NCBI RefSeq assembly: GCF_000155595.1
Contig: NZ_DS989904.1
Coordinates: 1,875,175-1,939,174 of the forward strand
From: Synechococcus sp. PCC 7335
GTDB taxonomy: Bacteria; Cyanobacteriota; Cyanobacteriia; Phormidesmidales; Phormidesmidaceae
DNA length: 64,000 nt
Direction: 5' to 3'
Position 1 is the stretch's first letter. Each line of letters begins with the position of its first letter. Shown one piece after another: positions 8,681 to 17,620 of this stretch. The notes under the pieces were generated by a model. That model did no database searches. It saw nothing but the letters and a program-made list of their open reading frames with translations, and was not told where the DNA came from. Made by a program: the position numbers and the translations under genes.

Positions 8681-11074
8681 ATGGCAACCTCTGCGGCTAG
8701 CTCACCTGAAGCCTATTCGTCCGAAGCTCGCTCACCTGAAGCCTGCTCACCTGAAGACATCGCTTCAGAAGGGCTCAAGCCAGATGAGTACGATGAGATT
8801 GTTAACCGATTAGGCCGGCATCCCAATCGGGCTGAGCTAGGTATGTTTGGGGTGATGTGGTCAGAGCACTGCTGCTACAAAAACTCACGGCCGTTGCTGA
8901 GTCAGTTTCCCACTGAGGGCGATCGCATCCTAGTTGGCCCTGGCGAAAATGCAGGCGTGATTGACGTTGGCAATGGTATGCAGGTTGCCTTCAAAATCGA
9001 ATCTCATAATCACCCTTCTGCCATCGAACCTTTTCAGGGCGCTGCAACAGGGGTTGGCGGTATCTTGCGCGATATTTTCACTATGGGGGCGCGTCCGATT
9101 GCGGCGCTCAATTCTCTGCGGTTTGGCAGCTTGGAAGATGCGCGTACTCGGCAGATCTTTACAGGCGTTGTGTCAGGTATTGCCCACTATGGCAACTGCT
9201 TTGGCGTGCCTACGGTCGGTGGAGAAGTTGCTTTCGACCGCGCGTATAGCGGCAATCCTTTAGTGAATGCTATGGCGATTGGCCTGATGGAAACCGACGA
9301 GATTGTCAAGTCAGGCGCGGTGGGTGTGGGTAATCCCGTCCTTTATGTCGGCTCTACGACCGGGCGCGACGGTATGGGTGGGGCGAGTTTTGCTAGCGCA
9401 GAACTAAGCGATGAATCAGAGGCAAATCGACCCGCAGTACAGGTGGGCGATCCGTTTTTAGAAAAATCTCTGGTTGAAGCCTGCCTAGAAGCGTTTAAGA
9501 CAGGTGGGGTCGCGGCGGCTCAGGATATGGGCGCAGCGGGAATTACCTGCTCTACGGCGGAGATGGCGGCAAATGGGGATGTCGGTATTGAGTTAGATCT
9601 AGATCTGATTCCAGAGCGCGAGCCGGGAATGGTGCCCTATGAATATCTCCTCTCAGAATCACAGGAGAGAATGCTATTTGTGGCGCATGCAGGCCGTGAG
9701 CTAGAGCTAATTGATATCTTTCATCGGTGGGGCCTGCAGGCGGTAGTGGCAGGTTCTGTTATAGAAGAGCCCATAGTCAGAATTTTGTTTGAGGGGGGGG
9801 TGGCAGCAGAGATCCCGGCCAAGGCTCTCTCAGATAATACGCCGATCTATCGGCACAAGCTGATGGAACAGCCGCCTGAGTACGCCCGTCAGGCATGGGC
9901 TTGGCAGGAAGATAGTTTATTTAAGGCAACGGCTGAGGGCATTAGTGGCAAAAGCTGGAATCAAGTTTTGCTGGACTTGCTGGCAACGCCAACGATCGCC
10001 TCTAAGCGGTGGGTGTACCGACAGTATGACCATCAAGTGCAGAACAATACGGTAATCATGCCGGGTGGCGCAGATGCGGCAGTGATTCGACTACGATACC
10101 CCACAGGCGAGGCTCCGCCGACAGAAGCTCAACCAGGTTCAATAGCGAATACGGGCCTAGCTGCCACCGTTGATTGCAACGCTCGTTATGTCTATCTTGA
10201 TCCTTATGAAGGCGCATTGGCCGCCGTGGCTGAAGCCGCGCGAAATTTAAGCTGCGTTGGCGCAGAACCGATTGCTGTTACAGATAATCTCAACTTTGGT
10301 AGTCCTGAGAATCCAGTCGGCTACTGGCAGCTAGCTGAAGCTTGTCGGGGTCTATCAGCAGGTTGTCGAAAATTCTCTACGCCTGTGACTGGTGGCAACG
10401 TCTCTTTGTATAACGAAACGCTAGACAGCGAGGGCAAGCCGCAACCAATCTATCCAACGCCTGTGGTCGGCATGGTGGGGCTAATTCCAGATCTGTCTAA
10501 GGTGTGTGGTCAAGCCTGGCAGTCAGCGGGCGATCTAATCTATCTACTGGGTGTCCGCTGTGATCAGACTAGGGAAGGCGTGGTGAGCCTAGGTGGATCT
10601 GAATACTTAAAGCAGATTCATCAGACAGTCGCTGGAAAGCCTCCCAAAGTTGATATTGACTTGGAACTCGTAGTTCAAGCGGCCTGCCGTCACGGCATTC
10701 GACAAGGATGGATACGCTCGGCCCACGATTGCGCGGAAGGCGGACTGGCGATCGCGCTTGCAGAAGCTTGCGCCTGTGCCGCTAAAGGAGCAAAGATCAT
10801 CCTAGCCTCCGGTGAGCTGAGGCTAGACACCCTACTCTTTGGTGAGGGCGGCGCTAGAATTCTAGTCTCAGTGGCTACAGCCGATCAGGCTAACTGGGAA
10901 GCGTATTGCCAAGAAAATCTCATTGAGTCTTACCAGATCGGCATCGTCGGTGATACTGAGGAGACCTTAGAAATTAGGTTGGCGGAGGCAGACACTCCAT
11001 TAATTTCAATGGCGGTGGCAGAGATTGAAGAGCATTGGGGCAATGCAATCATTAACGCGCTCGATACCGTATGA
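8681..11074 (+). CDS. purL: Phosphoribosylformylglycinamidine synthase subunit PurL
   Basis: Catalyses the ATP- and glutamine-dependent conversion of FGAR to FGAM, step four of purine synthesis, with PurQ and PurS. About 797 residues, matching the small PurL type. Visible motifs: [19 protein letters not shown] with the catalytic His, [29 protein letters not shown], and in the second half ITGGN-type [10 protein letters not shown] and [16 protein letters not shown] chose the ATG at 8681; a TTG at 8633 would add 16 residues. The first 30 residues hold imperfect S-P-E-A repeats not seen in typical PurL, so they may be a lineage-specific tail. purF follows about 330 nt downstream on the same strand. 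Confidence 0.96.
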   Translation: MATSAASSPEAYSSEARSPEACSPEDIASEGLKPDEYDEIVNRLGRHPNRAELGMFGVMWSEHCCYKNSRPLLSQFPTEGDRILVGPGENAGVIDVGNGMQVAFKIESHNHPSAIEPFQGAATGVGGILRDIFTMGARPIAALNSLRFGSLEDARTRQIFTGVVSGIAHYGNCFGVPTVGGEVAFDRAYSGNPLVNAMAIGLMETDEIVKSGAVGVGNPVLYVGSTTGRDGMGGASFASAELSDESEANRPAVQVGDPFLEKSLVEACLEAFKTGGVAAAQDMGAAGITCSTAEMAANGDVGIELDLDLIPEREPGMVPYEYLLSESQERMLFVAHAGRELELIDIFHRWGLQAVVAGSVIEEPIVRILFEGGVAAEIPAKALSDNTPIYRHKLMEQPPEYARQAWAWQEDSLFKATAEGISGKSWNQVLLDLLATPTIASKRWVYRQYDHQVQNNTVIMPGGADAAVIRLRYPTGEAPPTEAQPGSIANTGLAATVDCNARYVYLDPYEGALAAVAEAARNLSCVGAEPIAVTDNLNFGSPENPVGYWQLAEACRGLSAGCRKFSTPVTGGNVSLYNETLDSEGKPQPIYPTPVVGMVGLIPDLSKVCGQAWQSAGDLIYLLGVRCDQTREGVVSLGGSEYLKQIHQTVAGKPPKVDIDLELVVQAACRHGIRQGWIRSAHDCAEGGLAIALAEACACAAKGAKIILASGELRLDTLLFGEGGARILVSVATADQANWEAYCQENLIESYQIGIVGDTEETLEIRLAEADTPLISMAVAEIEEHWGNAIINALDTV

Positions 11075-11400
11075 AGGCTTTAGGTAAAGCTTAGGTAAAA
11101 AATTGAACGTAAAGTACGGAAGTTGTAATGATTCCTATCAGACTTTTATACAGAGAGTGATAGGATTTGAGTGTGAGATTAAAGAAATGTTAAAGGCATT
11201 AAATACTCTTTAACAATCTGTCTTTGACGCTCAACCGGCAGGTCTTTCTCACCGCTCGCTACTCAGCCACTTACTATTCGTTTCTACCCAACAGCTCAGC
11301 TATTTTGCGGCTATCTCTGTTAGAAGGAAGTAAATAATCAATCGTAGGGTTCGCTTTGATAGAAGTTAGCCCTACTATTTCATTGGAGTTTGAACCCAGC
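11075..11400. other. purL-purF intergenic region, 326 bases
   Basis: No gene is seen. It is A/T-rich near 11090-11210, with a weak inverted repeat (TTAAAG around 11193, CTTTAA around 11210). It could hold the purF promoter, but I cannot assign boxes. Confidence 0.5.
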
Positions 11401-12954
11401 ATGTCCCAGTTTACTGATTCTGCTATCTCTGGTAATTCGCCTGCAAGTAGCCCTGATGATCATGCAACCGTACGGCAGGTAGAGGTAGTAGGCCGCTCTG
11501 ATAAACCAGAGGAAGCCTGTGGCGTCTTTGGGGTTCATGCACCTAACAATGACGTGGCCACACTGACTTACTTCGGTCTGTACGCTTTGCAGCACAGAGG
11601 TCAAGAGTCGGCTGGGATCGCCTCTTTTGAACAAGGCGAGGTTCACACTTTGAAAGGCATGGGACTCGTTTCCCAAGTTTTTACAGATAAAGATTTGCAC
11701 GAGATGCCCGGTGAATGGGCTGTAGGACACACGCGCTATTCCACCACTGGGTCTAGCCATGCGGCTAATGCGCAACCAGCTGTAGTCAATACCAGACTAG
11801 GCGCTCTAGCCTTGGCCCACAACGGCAACATTGTGAATGTCAATAGCTTACGGGCGGCTCTGTTGGAGCGAAACCACGATCTGGTCACCACCTCTGATTC
11901 TGAACTGATTGCGATCGCGCTAGCAGAAGCCGTCAACGACGGCAAAAGCTGGGAAGAAGGTGCAATCTCAGCCTTTAAACGCTGTGAAGGTGCCTTTAGC
12001 CTTGTGATTGGCACCCCCGAAGGCATCATCGCCGCGCGCGATCCTCACGGTATTCGGCCTTTAGTACTAGGCTATATCGGTTCTAAGGTGCCAGAGGAAA
12101 TCGGCTCAGGCTACGGTCCTGGCAAACTAGTTGTTGCTTCAGAAACCTGTGGCCTAGATATTGTGGGTGCCACTTATCTAAGAGATGTCGATCCCGGTGA
12201 GATGCTGGTGATTGACGATAGCGGTGTTAAATCCGTGCAGTGGGCGCAAGCAGAGCGCAGGCTGTGCGTGTTTGAAATGATTTATTTTGCTCGCCCGGAC
12301 AGTGTCTTCCATGGTGAGAGCCTGTATAGCTATCGCAAACGGATTGGCCAAAGACTTGCCCAAGAATCTCCCGCCGATGTGGATCTGATTATGGCTGTTC
12401 CAGATTCGGGTGTGCCTGCGGCTATTGGCTATTCAGAAGCATCTGGAATCCCATATGCTGAAGGGCTAATCAAGAACCGATATGTCGGACGTACTTTTAT
12501 TCAACCGACTCAGGCAATGCGTGAAACCGGTATTCGGATGAAGCTAAACCCGATGCGAGATGTGTTGGAGGGCAAGCGAATTCTCATCGTCGATGATTCA
12601 ATCGTGCGCGGAACGACTAGCCGCAAGCTGGTGCAAATGCTCTACGATGCTGGCGCAACCGAAGTCCATATGCGGATCTCTTCGCCGCCAGTCACTCACC
12701 CTTGCTTTTATGGTATTGACACAGACAATCAAGATCAGCTGATCGCGGCTACTAAGTCTGTTGAGGAAATTGAGCGGCAGTTGGGCGCTGATTCTCTGGC
12801 GTATTTGAGTTGGGAGGGCATGCTAGAAGAGACTCAGGTTGCAATAGGTAGCTTTTGTTCGGCTTGCTTTACTGGAAAATATCCAATTGAGATTCCTGAG
12901 CAGGTGAAAAGATCGAAGCTAATGCTAGAGAAGGTTCCAGCCGAGGTTGCGTAG
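11401..12954 (+). CDS. purF: Amidophosphoribosyltransferase
   Basis: First committed step of purine synthesis: PRPP plus glutamine gives phosphoribosylamine. 517 residues from the ATG at 11401; a TTG at 11356 in the same frame is less likely. The N-terminal propeptide should be cut before the Cys in EEACGVFGV (about residue 40), giving the Ntn-type class II glutaminase. Other motifs: ALQHRGQESAG, VGHTRYSTTG, LAHNGNIVN. The C-terminal phosphoribosyltransferase domain shows ILIVDDSIVRGTTSRKLV (PRPP loop). Cysteines near the C-terminus (GSFCSACFTGKYP) suit the Fe-S-containing B. subtilis-type enzyme. It follows purL. Confidence 0.97.
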   Translation: MSQFTDSAISGNSPASSPDDHATVRQVEVVGRSDKPEEACGVFGVHAPNNDVATLTYFGLYALQHRGQESAGIASFEQGEVHTLKGMGLVSQVFTDKDLHEMPGEWAVGHTRYSTTGSSHAANAQPAVVNTRLGALALAHNGNIVNVNSLRAALLERNHDLVTTSDSELIAIALAEAVNDGKSWEEGAISAFKRCEGAFSLVIGTPEGIIAARDPHGIRPLVLGYIGSKVPEEIGSGYGPGKLVVASETCGLDIVGATYLRDVDPGEMLVIDDSGVKSVQWAQAERRLCVFEMIYFARPDSVFHGESLYSYRKRIGQRLAQESPADVDLIMAVPDSGVPAAIGYSEASGIPYAEGLIKNRYVGRTFIQPTQAMRETGIRMKLNPMRDVLEGKRILIVDDSIVRGTTSRKLVQMLYDAGATEVHMRISSPPVTHPCFYGIDTDNQDQLIAATKSVEEIERQLGADSLAYLSWEGMLEETQVAIGSFCSACFTGKYPIEIPEQVKRSKLMLEKVPAEVA

Positions 12955-13089
12955 TTTGTCTATAGCCGCTTGGACTTTCTTAGACTTTATAGTTTCCCTG
13001 AGCCGTAGCCGAGGACAAAGCACCTAGACCAGGCTTGTATCTAGCGTAGGGATACTAGATCAAAAAGCTGATCTTAAGGCAGGCGAGGA

Positions 13090-14253
13090 TTAGCTGATGC
13101 CTTCAATCACTGGGTGAAAGTAGAAGGATAAAGCAATGACTACATAGGTCGCTAGCAGCAAGGTTCCTTCAAGCCAATTCGACTTGCCATCGCCGCTAAT
13201 TGAGTTGGCGACCAGAACTGCCACAACCACAGAAAGTAGCTCAAAATTGTTGAAATCTAGGTCCATTGGCTGACCCATGAAAGCGCCAATGATCACTAGC
13301 AGAGGGCCGACAAATAGAGCAATCTGCAAGCTAGAGCCTACCGCTACGTTCAAAGAGAGATCCATTTTATTCTTTAGGGCAACGGTCACAGCCGTGGCAT
13401 GTTCAGCGGCATTGCCAATTACGGGCAAGATAATGACGCCCGTGAACAGTTCTGAAAGACCAAGCTGTTTACTAGCGACTTCTAGCGTACCGACCAAAAA
13501 TTCTGATTCGACGGCAACGGCTAGAGTTGCCGCTAGCAGGACGCCTACCCACAGTTTAAGATTCGGCGTTTCGGCGTGTTCAGTGGTGCCTTTTTGCTCA
13601 ACCGCGATCGCATTCCCGTCGATCATCACAGTCTCAGCAGCGGCTTTACTGGCTGCTTCATCAGCTTCTTCTGCAACCCCCACGTCATAGAGATAAGCGT
13701 GGGTCTTCATAGAGAATAGTAAGGTAAGGCCGTAGACTAGCATCAGAACCACGGCTACGGCTATAGAGAGCTTCTGAAGTACAGGTTCTTCAATGCCTGT
13801 GGACGTAAAATCGACAGCAGTAGGGAGTAAAACGGCAATCACCGCCAAGTTCATTGAAGAGGCGTTTAGGCGGGCAATGGTGGGCTGAAAAGTTTGTTCT
13901 TTGAACTTAAGGCCACCTAGAAGCATCGAGAAACCCATCACCAGCAGAAGATTACCGATAATAGAGCCGGTGATGCTAGATTTGACCACGTTTACTAGAC
14001 CCGCTCTGAGTGCGAAAATCGCAATAATTAGCTCAGTGGCGTTGCCGAACGTGGCATTCATCAGTCCGCCCAGCGAAGGGCCGAGGACAACTGCAATCTC
14101 TTCGGTCGCTGTTCCCATCCAGCCTGCTAGCGGAATGATGGCAAAGGCCGCTGTGACAAATATAATCAAATCGCTCCAGCCAAGAAAGTGGGCAGCTATA
14201 GAGACAGGAATGAAGACCAACAGGCCGTAGAAGATTATATTGCGGGGCGACAT
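13090..14253 (-). CDS. cax: Ca2+/H+ exchanger, CaCA family
   Basis: A 387-residue inner-membrane antiporter with about 11 transmembrane helices, the typical microbial CAX size. The two signature repeats are present: GNATELIIAIFAL in the first half and GNAAEHATAVTVA in the second; their Glu residues bind the cation. An acidic, Ala-rich cytosolic loop (VAEEADEAASKAAAETV) sits between the halves. It exports cytosolic Ca2+ (possibly Mn2+) using the proton gradient. It is a single gene, convergent with purF and divergent from the endonuclease/phosphatase gene at 14396. Confidence 0.93.
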   Translation of the reverse strand: MSPRNIIFYGLLVFIPVSIAAHFLGWSDLIIFVTAAFAIIPLAGWMGTATEEIAVVLGPSLGGLMNATFGNATELIIAIFALRAGLVNVVKSSITGSIIGNLLLVMGFSMLLGGLKFKEQTFQPTIARLNASSMNLAVIAVLLPTAVDFTSTGIEEPVLQKLSIAVAVVLMLVYGLTLLFSMKTHAYLYDVGVAEEADEAASKAAAETVMIDGNAIAVEQKGTTEHAETPNLKLWVGVLLAATLAVAVESEFLVGTLEVASKQLGLSELFTGVIILPVIGNAAEHATAVTVALKNKMDLSLNVAVGSSLQIALFVGPLLVIIGAFMGQPMDLDFNNFELLSVVVAVLVANSISGDGKSNWLEGTLLLATYVVIALSFYFHPVIEGIS

Positions 14254-14395
14254 GTAGTTTAGGTAGGGAAATGTTTACAGTAGGTTACCCCCGGGTAGCA
14301 TTCCTATCAAGATATGTTGAAGTGAATATGCCGAAGTGGGCCAAGCGTTGGGGCGAGAGCGTCGAAAGCGTTGAAAGCGTTGAACTAGTGAGCGT

Positions 14396-15451
14396 ATGAA
14401 GATCTTATTGAAGCTACTGGGGCTAACAGTAGGGCTACCGACAGTCGCGATCGCACTTTTCTACTTCTGGGGCTCGTCTGGTGGCCATCGCCAGCAAAAC
14501 TATGCGGACACCGTTGTATACACAAAAGGCGGTGGACTAAACGATGGCGCAGTATTTGTTCCAGGCGAGACTATTCATAGCATTGTCAGCTACAACTTAG
14601 GCTATCTCTCAGGACTGACGAATAATACAACAACCAAGCTAGAATGCGCTGCTTTTGATGCCAATCAGCAGCAGGTGATCAGAGCACTCAAAGAACTCGA
14701 ACCAGATATCGTAGCCTTACAAGAAGTTGACTTTGGCTCGAAGCGCTCTTGCTACGTGGATCAGTCAAAGGCGATCGCCCAAGGGCTAGGACTCGATTTT
14801 GGGGCGATCGCCATCGGCTGGGATAAAAACTACGTTCCGTTTCCCTACTGGCCGCCCGCTGCCCACTTTGGCAAAATGCTGTCGGGTCAGTCAACCATCA
14901 GCCGCCATCCAATTCAAGAGAACAGCCGGATTGTTTTAGAAAAAGTAGCAGACAACCCTTTCTACTACAACGCGTTTTATCTTGATCGGCTAGCCCAGGT
15001 TACGCAGATTCAGTTTGGCGTTCAGCCGCTGATTGTCATCAACGTGCATTTAGAGGCCTTCAATGAGCCGACTCGGGTCAGTCAGACTCAGTTCGTGCGA
15101 TCGCTCGCGGAAGACTACGCTAAGACCTATCCGGTCATCCTCGTTGGTGACTTCAACAGCGCCCTCAATCGCGGTACTTTTATTGACGCTAGCGGTGCGA
15201 ACCACGGCGAAACCCAGTTTTCTATAAAAGAGATGCTAGCGTCTGAAGTGCTAGTTTCTGCCGTCCCTCAGTCAGACTGGATCAAGGATCTAACCTTTCC
15301 TAGCAATCAGCCTGAATACAAGCTCGACTATATTTTTTATACGCCCAACACGATTGAGATGGTGGAGACGCAAGTGGTAGCGGCTGCAGGCGAAGCCTCT
15401 GATCATCTACCGGTGATGATGCGCTTTCGACTTAGGCCAGACTCGCTGTAG
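14396..15451 (+). CDS. Endonuclease/exonuclease/phosphatase family protein, membrane-anchored
   Basis: 351 residues. An N-terminal hydrophobic segment (LLKLLGLTVGLPTVAIALF) acts as signal anchor, so the catalytic domain is probably extracytoplasmic. EEP-fold motifs in order: SYNLGY, DIVALQEVD, VINVHLEA, VILVGDFNS and SDHLPVMM, which supply the metal ligands and catalytic His. The family includes sphingomyelinase-like and inositol-phosphate phosphatases and nucleases; the substrate cannot be told. Upstream, around 14360-14385, the tandem GAAAGCGTT units may be chance or an operator. It converges with the HNH gene, with only 3 nt between stops. Confidence 0.85.
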   Translation: MKILLKLLGLTVGLPTVAIALFYFWGSSGGHRQQNYADTVVYTKGGGLNDGAVFVPGETIHSIVSYNLGYLSGLTNNTTTKLECAAFDANQQQVIRALKELEPDIVALQEVDFGSKRSCYVDQSKAIAQGLGLDFGAIAIGWDKNYVPFPYWPPAAHFGKMLSGQSTISRHPIQENSRIVLEKVADNPFYYNAFYLDRLAQVTQIQFGVQPLIVINVHLEAFNEPTRVSQTQFVRSLAEDYAKTYPVILVGDFNSALNRGTFIDASGANHGETQFSIKEMLASEVLVSAVPQSDWIKDLTFPSNQPEYKLDYIFYTPNTIEMVETQVVAAAGEASDHLPVMMRFRLRPDSL

Positions 15452-15454
15452 TCA

Positions 15455-15742
15455 CTATCGACGAGTGCGGACTTTTTTGTAGGGGTCTTGTTTGGCGATC
15501 CAGGCAAGGAATTTGATCATGTCTGGGTGTGATCGCAACCGATCAGCTGAATAGAGACCGGCCGCGAGTTCTTTATTTGTGAACAGTGTGTGAATTTGCT
15601 TGTGGCAGGGCGGACAGATACTGATGGTGGGTCCTAGATCGGCGCGGTTTTTCTTTTTCTTACGTTTGGTTTGCTGGCGAGGAACAAGATGATGTTCGGT
15701 GAGTTCGGGGCAGGTGCGATCGCATAATTTACAGTTTGACAT
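15455..15742 (-). CDS. HNH endonuclease-like protein
   Basis: A small 95-residue basic protein. A Zn-binding pair CKLCDRTC at the N-terminus is followed by LTEHHLVPRQ, the His-containing part of the HNH core, and CPPCHKQIHTLFTNKEL with the second CxxC and the terminal H/N motif. A Lys-rich stretch (TKRKKKKNR) lies between them. Such stand-alone HNH proteins are widespread in cyanobacteria; the target is unknown. It could be a restriction-like or DNA-repair nuclease. No methylase or mobile element flanks it, so it is probably a resident gene. Confidence 0.8.
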   Translation of the reverse strand: MSNCKLCDRTCPELTEHHLVPRQQTKRKKKKNRADLGPTISICPPCHKQIHTLFTNKELAAGLYSADRLRSHPDMIKFLAWIAKQDPYKKVRTRR

Positions 15743-15874
15743 TCGTAGATAGACTTATTCGCGGTTTGGGGTTTCGCGGTTTAAGGTAGGGTTAAAGACT
15801 ATTTCTATTAGGTCTTTTACTCACTCTGACCTTCTAGGGCGTCATTGCTCTACCTACACTATTTTAGTTTTTCT

Positions 15875-16516
15875 ATGCTTGGCCTTGCCATCCATACCAC
15901 CAGTCCCCAGCTTGGACTGATGTTACAAAGCGTCGAAGGCATAGACACAGCCATCTGGCGACATCAAATATGGGACTTGGGCCGTGAGGTTTCTAGCCAG
16001 CTCCACGTCAAGATGATGCGCTTTATATCGCCTTATACCTGGCGGAATTTGAGTTTTGTAGCAGTCGCAAAGGGCCCTGGTGGTTTTACCGGTACGCGGG
16101 TTGGTGTAGTGGCAGCTAGGACCTTGGCACAGCAGCTAGAGATTCCTCTATTTGGCGTGTCTACGTTAGCGGCTCTAGCGATGAACGCCACGATGGACGC
16201 CACGATATCTAAAGATATTGCGGTGATGATACCCGCCAAGCGCGGGGAGGTGTTTGGTGCGATCTATCGGCCTGACGAAACAGGTCAGTTGTTGAGCGTA
16301 CTAGAAGAGAGCGTGCTCGCTGAAGAAAAGTGGATAGAGAGGCTAACGCTCTGGGAAAGGCCCCTAGTTCAGATACAGACTGCCGCCGGAGAAGGGATTG
16401 CTAGTTCGGTGAGAGGGGTCAGTGCGATCGCTCATAGGCAGTATCAAGCCGGTCTACGTCCTGATTGGTCTTCAGTCATGCCCTTCTATGGGCAGCATCC
16501 AGTGGTTAATCGCTAG
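15875..16516 (+). CDS. tsaB: tRNA N6-threonylcarbamoyladenosine synthesis protein TsaB
   Basis: 214 residues from the ATG at 15875; the in-frame TTG at 15845 adds an unlikely leader. It is an ASKHA-fold partner of TsaD in t6A37 modification of ANN-decoding tRNAs. Diagnostic segments: GLAIHTTSPQLGLML at the start, VAVAKGPGGFTGTRVGV (the TsaB signature), then IPLFGVSTLAALA and MIPAKRGEVFGAIYR. The C-terminal half is diverged, as usual. It acts in the cytoplasm with TsaD, TsaE and TsaC, none of which is in this window. The 3' end overlaps the convergent DUF3598-type gene by 11 nt. Confidence 0.92.
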   Translation: MLGLAIHTTSPQLGLMLQSVEGIDTAIWRHQIWDLGREVSSQLHVKMMRFISPYTWRNLSFVAVAKGPGGFTGTRVGVVAARTLAQQLEIPLFGVSTLAALAMNATMDATISKDIAVMIPAKRGEVFGAIYRPDETGQLLSVLEESVLAEEKWIERLTLWERPLVQIQTAAGEGIASSVRGVSAIAHRQYQAGLRPDWSSVMPFYGQHPVVNR

Positions 16517-17402
16517 GGCTAATTTTGCTCTCTGTTACCAGCGTCAGGCTGATCCAGGCGCCTGACGCATCATAGCTACGGATCAAACGTTGCCGAGTTT
16601 GTGGCTCTAGTAGCCAGCCAACTTCTAAGAACAAAGGCTGGCGCGGCGTGATTTGGCTAGGGCAGGTCGAGGAAGCGCCATCTGGAAGCAGTAGCACTTG
16701 GACTGGCTGCGACCCATCAGAGAAGCTAATTTTTTGACCTTCGATGGTTCCTGTAGAGGTGATCGGAGCGGCAGCGGGACCAGGAGTGATGGTTTGCTGA
16801 ATCGTGCGGCCTATCTGTTCAACTGTGAGCTGAGTCTCGCTACGCTGTCTTGGCCGCAAATCAGCATATTCAGTGACCGCTTTGCCTTGCCAAGTGCCAA
16901 GTAACTCTGAGACGGTTAGAAGCGGACGTTCTGGTACCTCTGCTGAATCTGCAGTTGAACCTGCAGTTGAGCCTGCAGTTGAGTTTTGGCGCCGTTCGCG
17001 GATAAGCGTAATGCTTTTGAGTGCGTTGGCCTTATCGAATAGCTGCACCAGGCGAAGTCGGCGATCGCCAGCAATCAGACCTAGCTCTGCTCCAAAGGTA
17101 GAAAAAGGTCCCCACTGGATAGAGCCTTGCGAAAATGCGCCCGTTTCAAAAAAGCGTGTTGCCCGGTTGAGGGTACGATAGTCGAGCTTTTGAATTTGCG
17201 CTGGGGCATTAGCTGGGTATCGCCGGACTTCTTGATGCATGGCTTGGTCGTTGTCATAGGGCGATAGCTCTACTTCTGTTGGCGTATCAGATAGAATTTC
17301 GCCCTGGGGTGATAGTTGGGTAAAAGAGCCTTGCCAAGTGCCTACGTTCTGGAGTAGACACTGCCACTGGCTAGGGATAGAAGCGGAGTTGGAAACAGAC
17401 AT
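16506..17402 (-). CDS. DUF3598-like cyanobacterial protein
   Basis: About 298 residues from the ATG at 17402; an upstream start at 17462 adds 20. The first half opens with WQCLLQNVGTWQGSFTQLSPQGE, and the second half has a similar LLTVSELLGTWQGKAVTEY motif. This suggests two lipocalin-like beta-barrel halves, as in DUF3598/CpcS-related proteins. The halves are linked by a short tandem peptide repeat (STAG three times, nt about 16945-16985). No signal peptide. The function is not established for this family; ligand or bilin binding is only suggested by fold. It is monocistronic. Confidence 0.7.
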   Translation of the reverse strand: MSVSNSASIPSQWQCLLQNVGTWQGSFTQLSPQGEILSDTPTEVELSPYDNDQAMHQEVRRYPANAPAQIQKLDYRTLNRATRFFETGAFSQGSIQWGPFSTFGAELGLIAGDRRLRLVQLFDKANALKSITLIRERRQNSTAGSTAGSTADSAEVPERPLLTVSELLGTWQGKAVTEYADLRPRQRSETQLTVEQIGRTIQQTITPGPAAAPITSTGTIEGQKISFSDGSQPVQVLLLPDGASSTCPSQITPRQPLFLEVGWLLEPQTRQRLIRSYDASGAWISLTLVTESKISPSD

Positions 17403-17620
17403 AGGTAGCAAAAATGATACAGAAGAGATATCTAGTGTCAGATAGATTTGCGATCTACACACTCTGACCCTTTCTAAAGGCTAATGATTTGTCTAATAAA
17501 AGTGCATAGTCTAGAGCGTTCAGGGCAAAGTAGCCAAAGCTATAGTGGCAATATCAATGGCATGAGCCAAACCCTTCTAAACTGTAGAACGGTGCCACAG
17601 TAAATTTCTTTGAAACGCTG